This document shows positions 24,078-31,715 of a stretch of 35,871 nt of DNA, piece after piece. The position numbers and the translations under genes are program-made. A model generated the notes under the pieces. The model worked only from the letters and a program-made list of their open reading frames with translations. It was not told the origin of the DNA and did not search any database. The stretch lies in contig NZ_JAJJZG010000026.1 in assembly GCF_021028995.1 (NCBI RefSeq), forward strand, positions 1-35,871, read 5' to 3'. Source of the DNA: Halobacterium sp. KA-4 (lineage in GTDB: Archaea > Halobacteriota > Halobacteria > Halobacteriales > Halobacteriaceae). How positions within the stretch are numbered: the first letter of the stretch is position 1; every line of letters begins with the position of its first letter.

Positions 24078-24254
24078 ATGTCGAGCGCATCGACTCCGGA
24101 CGACGACTCGCTTCTGGACGAGTTCCTCGAAGACCGCGGCCACGAGACACAGACGTGGGAGGAGAGCTACAACAAGAAGCAGTGTCCGGAGTGCGGTGGG
24201 CTCCACGACGGCAACGCGCGAACCTGTACAGTGTGTGGCTGGTCGCCCGCGTAG
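24078..24254 (+). CDS. Small zinc-finger protein, HVO_0416-like
   Basis: 58 aa. An acidic N-terminus (DDDSLLDEFLEDRGHETQTW) is followed by one zinc ribbon built of CPECG and CTVCG (four Cys). The pattern YNKKQCPECGGLHD and TCTVCGWSP matches small haloarchaeal zinc-finger proteins annotated HVO_0416 family. Function unknown; such one-finger proteins may be regulators or protein-binding adaptors. The ATG 24078 is chosen over 24051 because conservation begins here and 24051 falls within the inverted repeat. Confidence 0.82.
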   Translation: MSSASTPDDDSLLDEFLEDRGHETQTWEESYNKKQCPECGGLHDGNARTCTVCGWSPA

Positions 24255-24322
24255 TCGGGCAGCCCCTTCCTTCGACGGCCAGCACACCTAAGACGAACCC
24301 CGAGAAAGGTTGGCGTGAAGTC

Positions 24323-24481
24323 ATGCCGGAGTGCCAGAACTGTGGGTCGTTCGTGACCGACGCGTACGCGAGAGTGTTCACGCCGAACGAACAGGGCGCC
24401 CCGCGCGTGTGTCCCAACTGCGAGGACAAGATTCGCGACGGCGCGGAAGTACGGGAGGCGAGGTCTACCCGCCGGACGTAG
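24323..24481 (+). CDS. Small zinc-ribbon protein, DUF7563-like
   Basis: 52 aa. MPECQNCGSFVTDAYARVFT with CxxC, then RVCPNCEDKIRDGAEVREAR with a second CxxC, makes a single zinc ribbon. It closely resembles the haloarchaeal DUF7563 group. No function known. Two tiny zinc proteins lie side by side (24078 and 24323) with a 68-bp gap and probably separate promoters (CCTAAGAC about 28-35 bp upstream of this one). Confidence 0.8.
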   Translation: MPECQNCGSFVTDAYARVFTPNEQGAPRVCPNCEDKIRDGAEVREARSTRRT

Positions 24482-24517
24482 CCCCTCCGTCCTGTCTGTG
24501 TAGCGGAGAATTTCAAG

Positions 24518-24529
24518 CGGTTTATACCG
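24518..24529 (+). promoter_or_regulatory. UvrD-like helicase promoter (strong TATA, near-palindromic)
   Basis: CGGTTTATACCG is centred 28 bp before the ATG at 24552. TTTATA is close to the haloarchaeal TATA consensus, and the CGGT/ACCG arms make it nearly symmetrical. Confidence 0.6.
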
Positions 24530-24551
24530 TTTCGGTTCCTCTAGTTGTCTA

Positions 24552-26381
24552 ATGACGGACTCGGAGCCGGAAGTCACGCGGCTGTTCGGTGGTCCGGGGA
24601 GCGGGAAGACGACCGCGCTCCTCGACCACGTCGAGGAAATTCTCGAAGACGACGACGTTGACGTACGCGACATTCTCGTCGTCTCGTACACGCGTGCCGC
24701 AGCGGCCGAGGTCCGCGAACGGCTCGCCGAGCGACTCGACGTCAACCCGCGCTCGCTGCGCGGGAACGTCGCCACGATGCACGCCAAAGCCTACGAGCTG
24801 CTCGGGCTGTCGCGTGGCGACGTCGTCGGCGAGGACGACAAAGAGGAGTTCTGCGAGGAGTACGGCATCCCCTTCGAGGACGAGTACTCCTCGGGGTCGC
24901 GGCGCACCGCGCGCTCGACCACGCTCGGGAACAAGGTCATCGCGACCTCCCAGTGGCTCCAGCGAACCAGCCGCGACGTCGCCGACTGGTACGACGTCCC
25001 GTTCCGCTGGAACGACGAGGAAGTGCGACTGCCCCCGGAAATCGACGAGAACGCGCAGGTCGGCAACAAGTACACGCCGACGTGGCCGTCCAGCGACGAG
25101 CGCTACGACATCCCCGAAGCGATTCGGGCGTGGCGCGCGTACAAGGGCGAGAACGAGCTCGTCGGCTTCGCGGACATGCTCGAGCGCGTCCAGCAGCGCT
25201 CGCTGCTCCCCGACGTCGACTACCTCGTCATCGACGAGTTTCAGGACATCACCAGCCTCCAGTACGACGTCTACGAGGAGTGGCGGCCCCACATGGAGCG
25301 CGTGCTCATCGCAGGCGACGACGACCAGGTCGTCTACGCGTGGCAGGGCGCCGACCCCGAACTCCTGCTGAACACGAAGGTCACCGACGACGTCGTGCTC
25401 CCGAACTCCTACCGACTGCCCTCTGAAGTGCTGAAGGTCGTCCAACAGGAGATTAGCCACATCGAGACCCGCCAGGAGAAGGACCTCGAACCCCGCAAGG
25501 AGGGCGGCAGCGTCGAGGCCGTCGAGAGCCCGTCGATGCTCGACCTCGTGCGGAACGTCCGCCGGACCGTCGAGGACTCCGACGACGAGACCGTGATGGT
25601 GCTGTTCCGCGCGCGCTACCAGCTGTTCGACTTCGTCGACGAATTCATCGGCGAGGGCATCCCGTTCAAGGCGCTGACCGACCAGCGCCTCTGGACGGAC
25701 CGCCTCCAGCAGTACATCTCCGCCGTGGAAGCCCTCGAGAACGACGACCCCATCGACGGCCTGCAGGCCCGCCGCCTGATGGACATGCTCCAGGACTCGG
25801 CGTTCGGCACCCGCGAGCGCAACGACCTCCGGGAGGCCATCGACGAGGCGCAGGGCGAGGACACCGACCTCACCGAACTCACGTTCACCGCGGACTTCAT
25901 CCGCGACTACGTGCCGTTCGTGCCCGGCCCCTCGGCGGCCGCGGACATGCTCCGGAAGGTTACGCGCTACCAGCGCCGCAGCATCGACGCGTACTTCCAG
26001 GGCGACTACCGCGGCATGGACCCCGACCGCGTGCGCGTCGGCACCATCCACTCCGCGAAGGGCCGCGAGGCCGACCACGTCTTCGTCTCGACGGACCTCA
26101 CCGAGAAGGTCGTCGAGCAGATGGCCGCGACCGCCGACCCCGAGGACATCCCGGAGGGCGTGGAGTTCACCTCCAAGACGAGCCCCGTCCCGATTCTGAC
26201 GGACAACGAGCGCCGCGTGTTCTACGTCGGCATGAGCCGGGCGCGCGAGCGCCTCGTGCTCCTCCAGAACCTCATCAACGGCGCCCCGACGCTCCCCATC
26301 GACGTGTTGCTGTACGGCGAGCAGACCGGGCGCTCTCTCGACGAGGCCCTCGAAGCCGACACCCCCGTTCACCTCCCGTGA
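24552..26381 (+). CDS. UvrD/Rep-like superfamily 1 DNA helicase
   Basis: 609 aa. Motif I GGPGSGKTT (13-21), Ia VVSYTRAAAAEVRERL, motif II DEFQD (228-232), motif III GDDDQVVYAWQGA, motif IV near MVLFRARYQL, motif V GTIHSAKGREADHVFV, and motif VI RRVFYVGMSRARERLVL, so the ATPase and 3'-5' translocase core is complete. It is shorter than bacterial UvrD (~720 aa), mainly in the accessory subdomains and C-terminus. Likely role in DNA repair or replication restart; the exact pathway is not readable. The M24-like gene starts immediately after the TGA, implying cotranscription. Confidence 0.92.
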   Translation: MTDSEPEVTRLFGGPGSGKTTALLDHVEEILEDDDVDVRDILVVSYTRAAAAEVRERLAERLDVNPRSLRGNVATMHAKAYELLGLSRGDVVGEDDKEEFCEEYGIPFEDEYSSGSRRTARSTTLGNKVIATSQWLQRTSRDVADWYDVPFRWNDEEVRLPPEIDENAQVGNKYTPTWPSSDERYDIPEAIRAWRAYKGENELVGFADMLERVQQRSLLPDVDYLVIDEFQDITSLQYDVYEEWRPHMERVLIAGDDDQVVYAWQGADPELLLNTKVTDDVVLPNSYRLPSEVLKVVQQEISHIETRQEKDLEPRKEGGSVEAVESPSMLDLVRNVRRTVEDSDDETVMVLFRARYQLFDFVDEFIGEGIPFKALTDQRLWTDRLQQYISAVEALENDDPIDGLQARRLMDMLQDSAFGTRERNDLREAIDEAQGEDTDLTELTFTADFIRDYVPFVPGPSAAADMLRKVTRYQRRSIDAYFQGDYRGMDPDRVRVGTIHSAKGREADHVFVSTDLTEKVVEQMAATADPEDIPEGVEFTSKTSPVPILTDNERRVFYVGMSRARERLVLLQNLINGAPTLPIDVLLYGEQTGRSLDEALEADTPVHLP

Positions 26382-27407
26382 ATGCGGCCCGCGGCTCTCG
26401 ACAGCGCGCTCACCGACGCGAGCGCTGACGCCTTCGTTTTCGTCGGCCCGGCCGGCGACCCGCTCGTTCACGCCCTGAGCGGTGCCGCCCTCCCGTGTCG
26501 CGCGGCCGTCGTCTACGCCGGCCGCGTCGCCGTCGTCCCGGAGCGCCCGCTCCCCGACTACGTCTCCGTCCACGACGACGCGAGGGTTCTCGACCCCGTC
26601 GCGACGCCCGCCGAGCGCCTCCCTAGTCTCGTCGGGGACTCGGTGCTCGCTCCCCGAATGCTCCCGCACGACGCCGCGCTCTACCTCGACAACGCCGGCG
26701 TGGACGTCTCCTCGACGGACGCCCACCTGCGCGCGAGAGAACGGAAGATCGACGGCGAACTCGCCGCGCTCCGCGACGCACAGGCCGCTGCCGAGGACGG
26801 GATAGCGGCTGCCGCCGCACTCCTCGCGAACGCCGCTGGCGACCCGCTCGCGGACGACGCGGGCGACGTGACCGCCGAGCGCGTGCGCCGCGCCGCGAAC
26901 GCGGCGATGGCGCAGGCCGGCGCGGACCCCGAAACCGTCGTCGACGCGGAGGGACCGATTGCCGCCAGCGACCCAGTCCCGATTCGCGTCACTCCACGAG
27001 TCGATGGCTACTACGGCTGGCTCGCGCGCACGTTCGTCGCGGACAGCGACGGTGGCTGGGAGCGCCGCGCGACGCTCGCCGGCGAGTACGCCGTCGACGC
27101 CGGCATCGACATCGTGGACGTCGGTGAGGCGACTGTCGACGCCGCTGCCGACGAAGTGACGGCGGAACTCGGCTCGTACGGCTTCCCGCCGACCGCCGGC
27201 ACCGGAACTGTTCACGGCGTCGGCCTCGAACGCCGCGAACTCCCCGGTGGTGAGGATGTCATCGAACCGGGCGCGGTGCTGGCGGTTCGTGCAGAACTGG
27301 ACGCCGAGAAGACGGTGTGGGTCGCGGACCTCGCGGTCGCCACCGAGGACGGCGTCAAGCGAGTCGGCGACTTCCCGCGCTCGGTCGTCCCGAAGCCCGA
27401 CTACTGA
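26382..27407 (+). CDS. M24 (Xaa-Pro peptidase-like) protein lacking metal ligands
   Basis: 341 aa. An N-terminal creatinase-like domain (1-~135) leads into a pita-bread domain with recognisable M24 landmarks, but most of the five metal ligands are replaced. The ID-x-G region reads IRVTPRVDG. The SDxTRTF motif reads GWLARTF, so Asp is Trp. GHGIGLxxHExP reads VHGVGLERRELP, keeping one His only. The Glu of xxIEPG reads LAVRAELD, and the last Glu is Ala in VWVADLAVA. It is therefore probably a non-catalytic binding protein. It abuts the helicase stop with no spacer and overlaps the convergent membrane-protein gene by 7 bp. Confidence 0.8.
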   Translation: MRPAALDSALTDASADAFVFVGPAGDPLVHALSGAALPCRAAVVYAGRVAVVPERPLPDYVSVHDDARVLDPVATPAERLPSLVGDSVLAPRMLPHDAALYLDNAGVDVSSTDAHLRARERKIDGELAALRDAQAAAEDGIAAAAALLANAAGDPLADDAGDVTAERVRRAANAAMAQAGADPETVVDAEGPIAASDPVPIRVTPRVDGYYGWLARTFVADSDGGWERRATLAGEYAVDAGIDIVDVGEATVDAAADEVTAELGSYGFPPTAGTGTVHGVGLERRELPGGEDVIEPGAVLAVRAELDAEKTVWVADLAVATEDGVKRVGDFPRSVVPKPDY

Positions 27408-27637
27408 TTCTCCTCGTCGGGCTCTTCGACGACCGCGTCCGTGGCCTTCTGGGCGGCGAGAATCGGCACGTCCGTCGGCATCGTGACGTACTGCTCGAAG
27501 GCGATGATGCCGGCGGCGAACCCGAGGAACACCCAGCCCGTCGAGTCGCCCGCGAGCAGCGTTTCGACGCCGAACAGCGCGGCTGGCGCGGCGAACGCCA
27601 CCGCGACGGCCAGCGAGATGGCGTCGAGGAGTTTCAT
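27401..27637 (-). CDS. Small two-TM membrane protein, DUF7533-like
   Basis: 78 aa. Two hydrophobic segments (LLDAISLAVAVAFAAPAALF and about 36-53 GWVFLGFAAGIIAFEQYV) precede a soluble acidic tail (KATDAVVEEPDEENQ). The overall layout, with VTMPTDVPILAAQKA after the second helix, resembles the haloarchaeal DUF7533 group (from memory, moderate). Function unknown. The ATG 27637 is chosen over 27664 because the helix begins directly after it. Its 3' end overlaps the M24-like gene. Confidence 0.68.
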   Translation of the reverse strand: MKLLDAISLAVAVAFAAPAALFGVETLLAGDSTGWVFLGFAAGIIAFEQYVTMPTDVPILAAQKATDAVVEEPDEENQ

Positions 27638-27725
27638 GCTCGTCTGTGGGCGCTCGGGCCACATAAGCCCGTCCGCCCGTGCCGAAACCCACAGCGTTTT
27701 TGTTACGAATCACGAATCTGTTGGC

Positions 27726-28316
27726 GTGTTCACCGGCATCATCGAGGAGACGGGCACCGTCGAGCGCGTCGTCGACGAGCCCGACGGCCGCCGCATCCGC
27801 ATCGCGACCGACGACCTGAGCGGCTTCGGTCACGGCGACAGCATCAGCGTCGGCGGCGTCTGCCTCACCGTCGAAGAGTTCGGTTCGGACTGGTTCACGG
27901 CGTTCACCGCCACGGAGACGCTCGAAGCGACCACGCTGGATTCGGTCCGCGAGGGCGACGAGGTCAACCTCGAACGCGCGCTCCCCGCCGAGGGCCGCCT
28001 CGACGGCCACATCGTGCAGGGCCACGTCGACACGACCACCGAGGTCGTCGCCGTCGAGGAAGTCGGCGAGGACTGGACGTACACGTTCGCGCTCCCCGAG
28101 GGCCACGAGCAGTACGTCGCGCAGAAGGGCTCGATTACACTCGACGGCATCAGCCTCACTGTCGCGAGCGTGGACGACGGGAATGGAACGTTCTCGGTCG
28201 CCGTCGTGCCGACGACCTACGACCTCACGACGCTCTCCGAGCGCGCGGCCGGCGACCGCGTGAACGTCGAAGTCGACGTCGTCGCGAAGTACGTCGAACG
28301 CCTCGACACCTACTGA
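27726..28316 (+). CDS. ribE: Riboflavin synthase, bacterial-type (alpha chain)
   Basis: 196 aa. Two tandem lumazine-binding barrels with the signature GVCLTV (44-49) and its repeat GISLTV (141-146), plus the N-terminal MFTGIIEETG (GTG-initiated here). It dismutates two dimethyl-ribityllumazine molecules to riboflavin. Methanogens use an unrelated enzyme; haloarchaea are known to have this bacterial-type one, presumably by old transfer. The GTG 27726 is supported by a GTTTTTGTTAC box about 28 bp upstream. It overlaps the convergent PrsW gene by 7 bp. Confidence 0.95.
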   Translation: MFTGIIEETGTVERVVDEPDGRRIRIATDDLSGFGHGDSISVGGVCLTVEEFGSDWFTAFTATETLEATTLDSVREGDEVNLERALPAEGRLDGHIVQGHVDTTTEVVAVEEVGEDWTYTFALPEGHEQYVAQKGSITLDGISLTVASVDDGNGTFSVAVVPTTYDLTTLSERAAGDRVNVEVDVVAKYVERLDTY

Positions 28317-29392
28317 CGGTCCTCGTCCGATTCGAGGTCGCTGATGAGGAATTCGACGTCCTCCTTCTCGTGCTCGGGTTCAGGTTTCTCGAACGTGCTG
28401 GCGCCCGTGCGCTCGTAGGCCGCGCGGTACGCGACGAGTTTCCGGTAGAGCACGTAGAACAGCGCGCCGTCGTAGAGAACGACGAATCCGATGAACGCGA
28501 GGCCGGGCGCGACGCCGAGCGTGTCCGTCAGGATGCCGAGGTTCGTCACGACCGTGTTGTACGTCGCGTGGATGACCGCGGCGATGACCAGCCCCTTTAC
28601 GACGATGGGGCCGGCGTCGTCCGGGTTGAACTTCGCGAGCCCGAGGTAGTAGCCAGCGAACGCCGAGTAGATGACGTGGCCGGGGCCTGCGAGCGTGCGC
28701 ACTGCGGCGGTCTGGAGGCCGACGTCGATGGCCGCGGTGCCACCCGTGGCGCTGGCGGCCATCACCACCTCGCGGCCGATGTAGATGGCGTTCTCGATAG
28801 TAGCGAACCCGAGGCCGGCGACCGCGCCGTACACCGCGCCGTCGACGACCGCGTCGAAGCGGTCGCTGCGGAACGCGTACAGCCGAATCGCGAGCCACTT
28901 CACGGTCTCCTCTACCGGGCCGACGATGAGGAAGTAGTACAGCGCGGGCGCCAGGACGGCAATCCACAGCGGCGCGTCCGCCGTGACCGACCCGAGGAAC
29001 AGCCCCGAGAAGACGGTGTTCAGGATGGCGGCGAACCCGGCGAACAGGAACCCGAACGCGAACGTCACCACGAGCAACTCGATCGGCTCCCGCTTGGTCG
29101 CGTCCGCCTTCCAGACGAACCCCGCCATCGCGAGCGCCGGCACGACGGACAGCAGGACGTAGAGCGCGACGACCGGCCTGTCGATGAACACCAGGCCGAG
29201 CGCCGCCGCGAACTGCGCGACGACGATGAGCACCGCGAGCGCGACGACGCCCGCCCGCGCGCTCGTCACGATGCCGCCGTACAGCCACGACGAGAAGCGG
29301 TCGAGCGCCGTCCGCGACTCCCAGGTCGCCACGTCGTAGAGGTCTTCGTTGCCCTCACTCGCGCGCTGGACTGGGTCCCGTTCGGCCGACAT
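28310..29392 (-). CDS. PrsW-like intramembrane metalloprotease (CAAX-type superfamily)
   Basis: 360 aa, about eight membrane helices. Candidate catalytic residues: Glu161-Glu162 and Lys165 (GPVEETVKW), Glu200 (FATIENAIY), His239 (GPGHVIYSAFAGYYLG), His275 (VIHATYNT), the expected PrsW motif set. Bacterial PrsW cleaves anti-sigma factors; haloarchaea have none of that type known, so its target is open. The acidic C-terminal tail (PEPEHEKEDVEFLISDLES) is cytoplasmic. The ATG 29392 fits a CTCAAGGGG element about 28 bp upstream. Confidence 0.88.
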   Translation of the reverse strand: MSAERDPVQRASEGNEDLYDVATWESRTALDRFSSWLYGGIVTSARAGVVALAVLIVVAQFAAALGLVFIDRPVVALYVLLSVVPALAMAGFVWKADATKREPIELLVVTFAFGFLFAGFAAILNTVFSGLFLGSVTADAPLWIAVLAPALYYFLIVGPVEETVKWLAIRLYAFRSDRFDAVVDGAVYGAVAGLGFATIENAIYIGREVVMAASATGGTAAIDVGLQTAAVRTLAGPGHVIYSAFAGYYLGLAKFNPDDAGPIVVKGLVIAAVIHATYNTVVTNLGILTDTLGVAPGLAFIGFVVLYDGALFYVLYRKLVAYRAAYERTGASTFEKPEPEHEKEDVEFLISDLESDEDRQ

Positions 29393-29445
29393 GGGCGTTC
29401 CGTTTCTCGGCCTCCCCCTTGAGTGTGTTCGCGGAACCAGGTCTC

Positions 29446-29478
29446 GCCCCTTGTATGTTAACAAGCACCTTAAGGGGC
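29446..29478. repeat. Nested palindromes in the divergent prsW / small-ORF region
   Basis: GCCCCTT (29446-29452) and AAGGGGC (29472-29478) are perfect 7-bp arms; inside lies the palindrome TGTTAACA (29456-29463). The region is upstream of the TATA boxes of both divergent genes, a place for a shared regulator. Confidence 0.4.
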
Positions 29479-29480
29479 AG

Positions 29481-29512
29481 CCTTATGCGTACTTGCGGGC
29501 TCCCGCAGGAGT
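29481..29512 (+). promoter_or_regulatory. Promoter of the 43-aa ORF
   Basis: The TATA box CCTTATGCG (29481-29489) is 28 bp before the ATG at 29513. A GCGGG-CT-CCCGC dyad (29495-29506) lies between. AGGAG touches the ATG with one base between, too close to act as a Shine-Dalgarno site, so a leaderless start is more likely. Confidence 0.5.
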
Positions 29513-29644
29513 ATGGCATACAGTCCCAGTCGCGGCCTGCTGTACTCCGCGCCCCCGACACCCGAATCGAACCGACCAGACGACGCCGAAGCCGAGGAAC
29601 CCGACGCGAGCGCCGAGCCGACGCCCGCCGCCGCAGACGACTGA
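29513..29644 (+). CDS. Predicted 43-aa acidic proline-rich orphan protein
   Basis: Opens MAYSPSRGLLYSAPPTPESN and ends in an acidic Ala/Pro/Asp-rich tail (EPDASAEPTPAAADD). No family recognised. Support: a good TATA box at the right distance, acidic composition as in other halophile proteins, G/C-rich third positions, and palindromes in the promoter. No membrane segment or Cys pair. It could be a real microprotein or a chance ORF in a regulatory RNA. Confidence 0.5.
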   Translation: MAYSPSRGLLYSAPPTPESNRPDDAEAEEPDASAEPTPAAADD

Positions 29645-29716
29645 CGCCGCACTGACTTCTACTGCGAATTCTACAGCCGGCAGCGACAGCGCTGACGACA
29701 CTGCTCTCCTGGCGGA

Positions 29717-29825
29717 TGAAAGGGCGAGGGTGGCTCGCGTTCACTCGCTCGCTGCACGACCCCTATCGCGAGCGTAGCGAGCGATATGTCGTGCAGCGTG
29801 CGCGAGCCGCCCGAGGGCTTTCGAG
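29717..29825 (+). repeat. 109-bp hairpin element, copy A
   Basis: It begins TGAAAGGG (29717-29724) and ends GGGCTTTCGAG (29815-29825). Nested stems: GAAAG with CTTTC; GGCTCGCG (29732-29739) with CGCGAGCC (29801-29808); CGCTGCACGAC (29750-29760) with GTCGTGCAGCG (29788-29798); and TATCGC (29764-29769) with GCGATA (29781-29786). The core GCGAGCGTAGCGAGCGA (29768-29784) matches copy B at 33815-33831 in 14 of 17 positions. It sits on the same strand as, and 73 bp before, the downstream gene at 29899. The flanks 29645-29716 and 29826-29898 hold no gene; CTCAAAACC near 29870 is a likely TATA box. Confidence 0.65.
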
Positions 29826-29898
29826 ACATCAGTTGGTCCCTCGGTCATTCATTCGCCTAGGCGGCAACGCTCAAAACCCCGCGCGCCGAAGGACGGGT

Positions 29899-30291
29899 AT
29901 GCTCTTCGACCAGCGGACCCGGGCGGCGCTCCGGGACGCAGGACTCTCGCGGGACGACATCGCCGAAATCGAGGACAGCGTGGCCGAGCAGGCGCGGGCG
30001 GACGCTCGCCGCGTCGAGTCCTTCTTCGAGGGCCGCGCGGTCGTCTACTCGGACATGGACCTCACGCACTCGCGCTCTGACTACCCCGAGCACGACTTCG
30101 ACTACGTCGACCTGTTCACGCACAGCGAGGACATCCGCGGATTCGTGCGCTTCGAGACGTGGGGCGCGTACGTCGAGGGCGCGCGCGTGCTGGAGGAAGC
30201 AGACGGCGAGCCGACGGTGGTGGAGTTGACGCTCGGGCCGACCGTCGACGCCCGGGTGCGCTTCGCCGGCGAACGGAGCCAACTCGAATGA
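29899..30291 (+). CDS. DUF7532-like conserved haloarchaeal protein
   Basis: 130 aa, soluble and acidic. MLFDQRTRAALRDAGLSRDD starts a helical N-terminal half; the second half (SDMDLTHSRSDYPEHDFDYV, then LFTHSEDIRGFVRFETWGAY and VVELTLGPTVDARVRF) is beta-rich. It resembles the group named DUF7532 (from memory, tentative). Function unknown. The next gene, FAU-1, begins inside its stop (ATGA, 30288-30291), so the proteins are translationally coupled and may act together on RNA. Confidence 0.75.
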   Translation: MLFDQRTRAALRDAGLSRDDIAEIEDSVAEQARADARRVESFFEGRAVVYSDMDLTHSRSDYPEHDFDYVDLFTHSEDIRGFVRFETWGAYVEGARVLEEADGEPTVVELTLGPTVDARVRFAGERSQLE

Positions 30292-31715
30292 CTCGGGTTC
30301 GCGTCCGCGGCATCTACAGCACCGCGCTCACCCGCCGCCTGCTGGAGGCCGGCTTCGACGTGGTGGACGCGTCGCCGCCGATTCGCGCGCGCTTCGACGC
30401 CGACTTCGAAGCGGCCGAGTACGACGTTGACGTCTCGATGACGCCCGACAGACAGGGGGTCGGTGTCTCCGGCCGACCCGAACACGCCGAGGACGTGCTG
30501 GACGTGGTCGGGGACACTGGTATCGACACGTTCGTCTGGCCGGACCGCGCGGCCCGCGGCGCCATCTTCAACGGCGTCGTCGAGCGCACGGTTCGCGGCG
30601 GCGCCGTGGTCGCGCTCGCGGACGACCACGAGGGTTACCTGCCGTTCGACGCGGCCGACCAGCACGTCGAGGAGGGCGACCACGTCCGCGTGCAGGTCCA
30701 CGACCCGAACCCGTGGTGGCTCGACGACCGGCCGGTCGTCGGCACGGACCTGCGCGCCATCGGCGGGCTCGCGAGCCTCGAACGCGGCGTGGACGCGCTC
30801 GTCGCCGGGACGCCGGACGGCTCGCGGAACCACGAACTCGCGCGCACCACTGAACTGCTCACGCCCGACGTCCCCGACCAGTGGGGCGTCCAGTGGCACT
30901 ACGCCGCGGACGGCGCGAGCATGGACGCGCTCGGCGACGTGCTCGACGACATCGTGTCGCTAGCCAACCGCCTGGAGGAAGCGATTTCAGACGCGCCCGC
31001 GCCCAGCGACACCGCCCCCTACCGGGTCGCCGCGCCCGAGCGCACCGTCTGGGCGTGGTTCGGCCGCGACTCCCGGTTCGCGCTCGACGACGCGCGCCGC
31101 GAGGTCACGGAGACGATGGACGGCCACCACCGCATCAAGGCCGGCAGCGAGGCCGCCAGCGGCGCCGTCGACTTCGCGGAGGCGCTCGGTGCGAGCACGG
31201 ACGGCTTCCCGTTCGGCGCCGTCACCGACCAGTTCGGGCCGACCGAGGGCGACCTCGTCGCCATCGAGCACGGCAAGCCCGACGGCCGCCTCATCACCAT
31301 CGGGCGCGGCGAGGTCACGGACCGCGACCGCGACGCCGGCCGCGTCACCGTCCGCCGCGAGATGAGTCCCGGCGGGGCGTACGACGCGCTCGGCGTCGAA
31401 CGCGAGCGCGGCGACGTCGCAACCACGCGATTCACGGAAGGGAACTGGTGGTATCCGACCGTCTACAAGGGCACGGACGGCCACGTCAAGGGCACGTACC
31501 TGAATATATCTACGCCCGTCGAGGTGTTCCCGGACGGGGTGCGTTACGTCGACCTCCACGTCGACGTCGTGAAACACGCCGACGGCACGGTCGAAGTCGT
31601 CGACGAGGACGAACTCCAGGAGTGCGTGGACGCGGGACTCGTCAGCGAAGCCCTCTCCGAAAAAGCGCTCTCGGTCGCCGAACGCGTGCGGGCCGCCGTC
31701 AGCGACGACGACTGA
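30288..31715 (+). CDS. Probable ribonuclease FAU-1 (RNase E/G-like, DUF402)
   Basis: 475 aa. The N-terminal MTRVRVRGIYSTALTRRLLE and an S1-like part (IFNGVVERTVRGGAVVALAD) are RNase E/G-like; the C-terminal DUF402 domain (about 315-470) contains FTEGNWWYPTVYKGTDGHVK, then LNISTPVEVFPDGVRYVDLH and DVVKHADGTVEVVDEDELQE. FAU-1 proteins bind AU-rich RNA and process rRNA precursors in archaea. Full length. Overlaps the upstream gene by 4 bp and abuts the convergent NifU-like gene (31715/31716). Confidence 0.92.
   Translation: MTRVRVRGIYSTALTRRLLEAGFDVVDASPPIRARFDADFEAAEYDVDVSMTPDRQGVGVSGRPEHAEDVLDVVGDTGIDTFVWPDRAARGAIFNGVVERTVRGGAVVALADDHEGYLPFDAADQHVEEGDHVRVQVHDPNPWWLDDRPVVGTDLRAIGGLASLERGVDALVAGTPDGSRNHELARTTELLTPDVPDQWGVQWHYAADGASMDALGDVLDDIVSLANRLEEAISDAPAPSDTAPYRVAAPERTVWAWFGRDSRFALDDARREVTETMDGHHRIKAGSEAASGAVDFAEALGASTDGFPFGAVTDQFGPTEGDLVAIEHGKPDGRLITIGRGEVTDRDRDAGRVTVRREMSPGGAYDALGVERERGDVATTRFTEGNWWYPTVYKGTDGHVKGTYLNISTPVEVFPDGVRYVDLHVDVVKHADGTVEVVDEDELQECVDAGLVSEALSEKALSVAERVRAAVSDDD

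Noticed and set aside
24549-28106. A very long minus-strand open frame (1185 codons)
   Set aside because: It is antisense to the helicase, the M24-like gene and ribE, whose products are clear families; high-GC codon bias leaves the opposite strand free of stops. The translation has no recognisable domain.
12716-29392. A defence or mobile gene cluster around the IS element, PIN-domain ATPase and UvrD-like helicase
   Set aside because: These genes are separated by housekeeping genes, the PIN-ATPase-KH protein is a conserved archaeal family, and no nuclease, toxin or Cas partner is nearby.
29716-29898. Extended coding start for the gene at 29899, through the hairpin element
   Set aside because: The translated part is the hairpin sequence, Arg-rich and unlike the acidic downstream protein; a TATA-like box sits near 29870.
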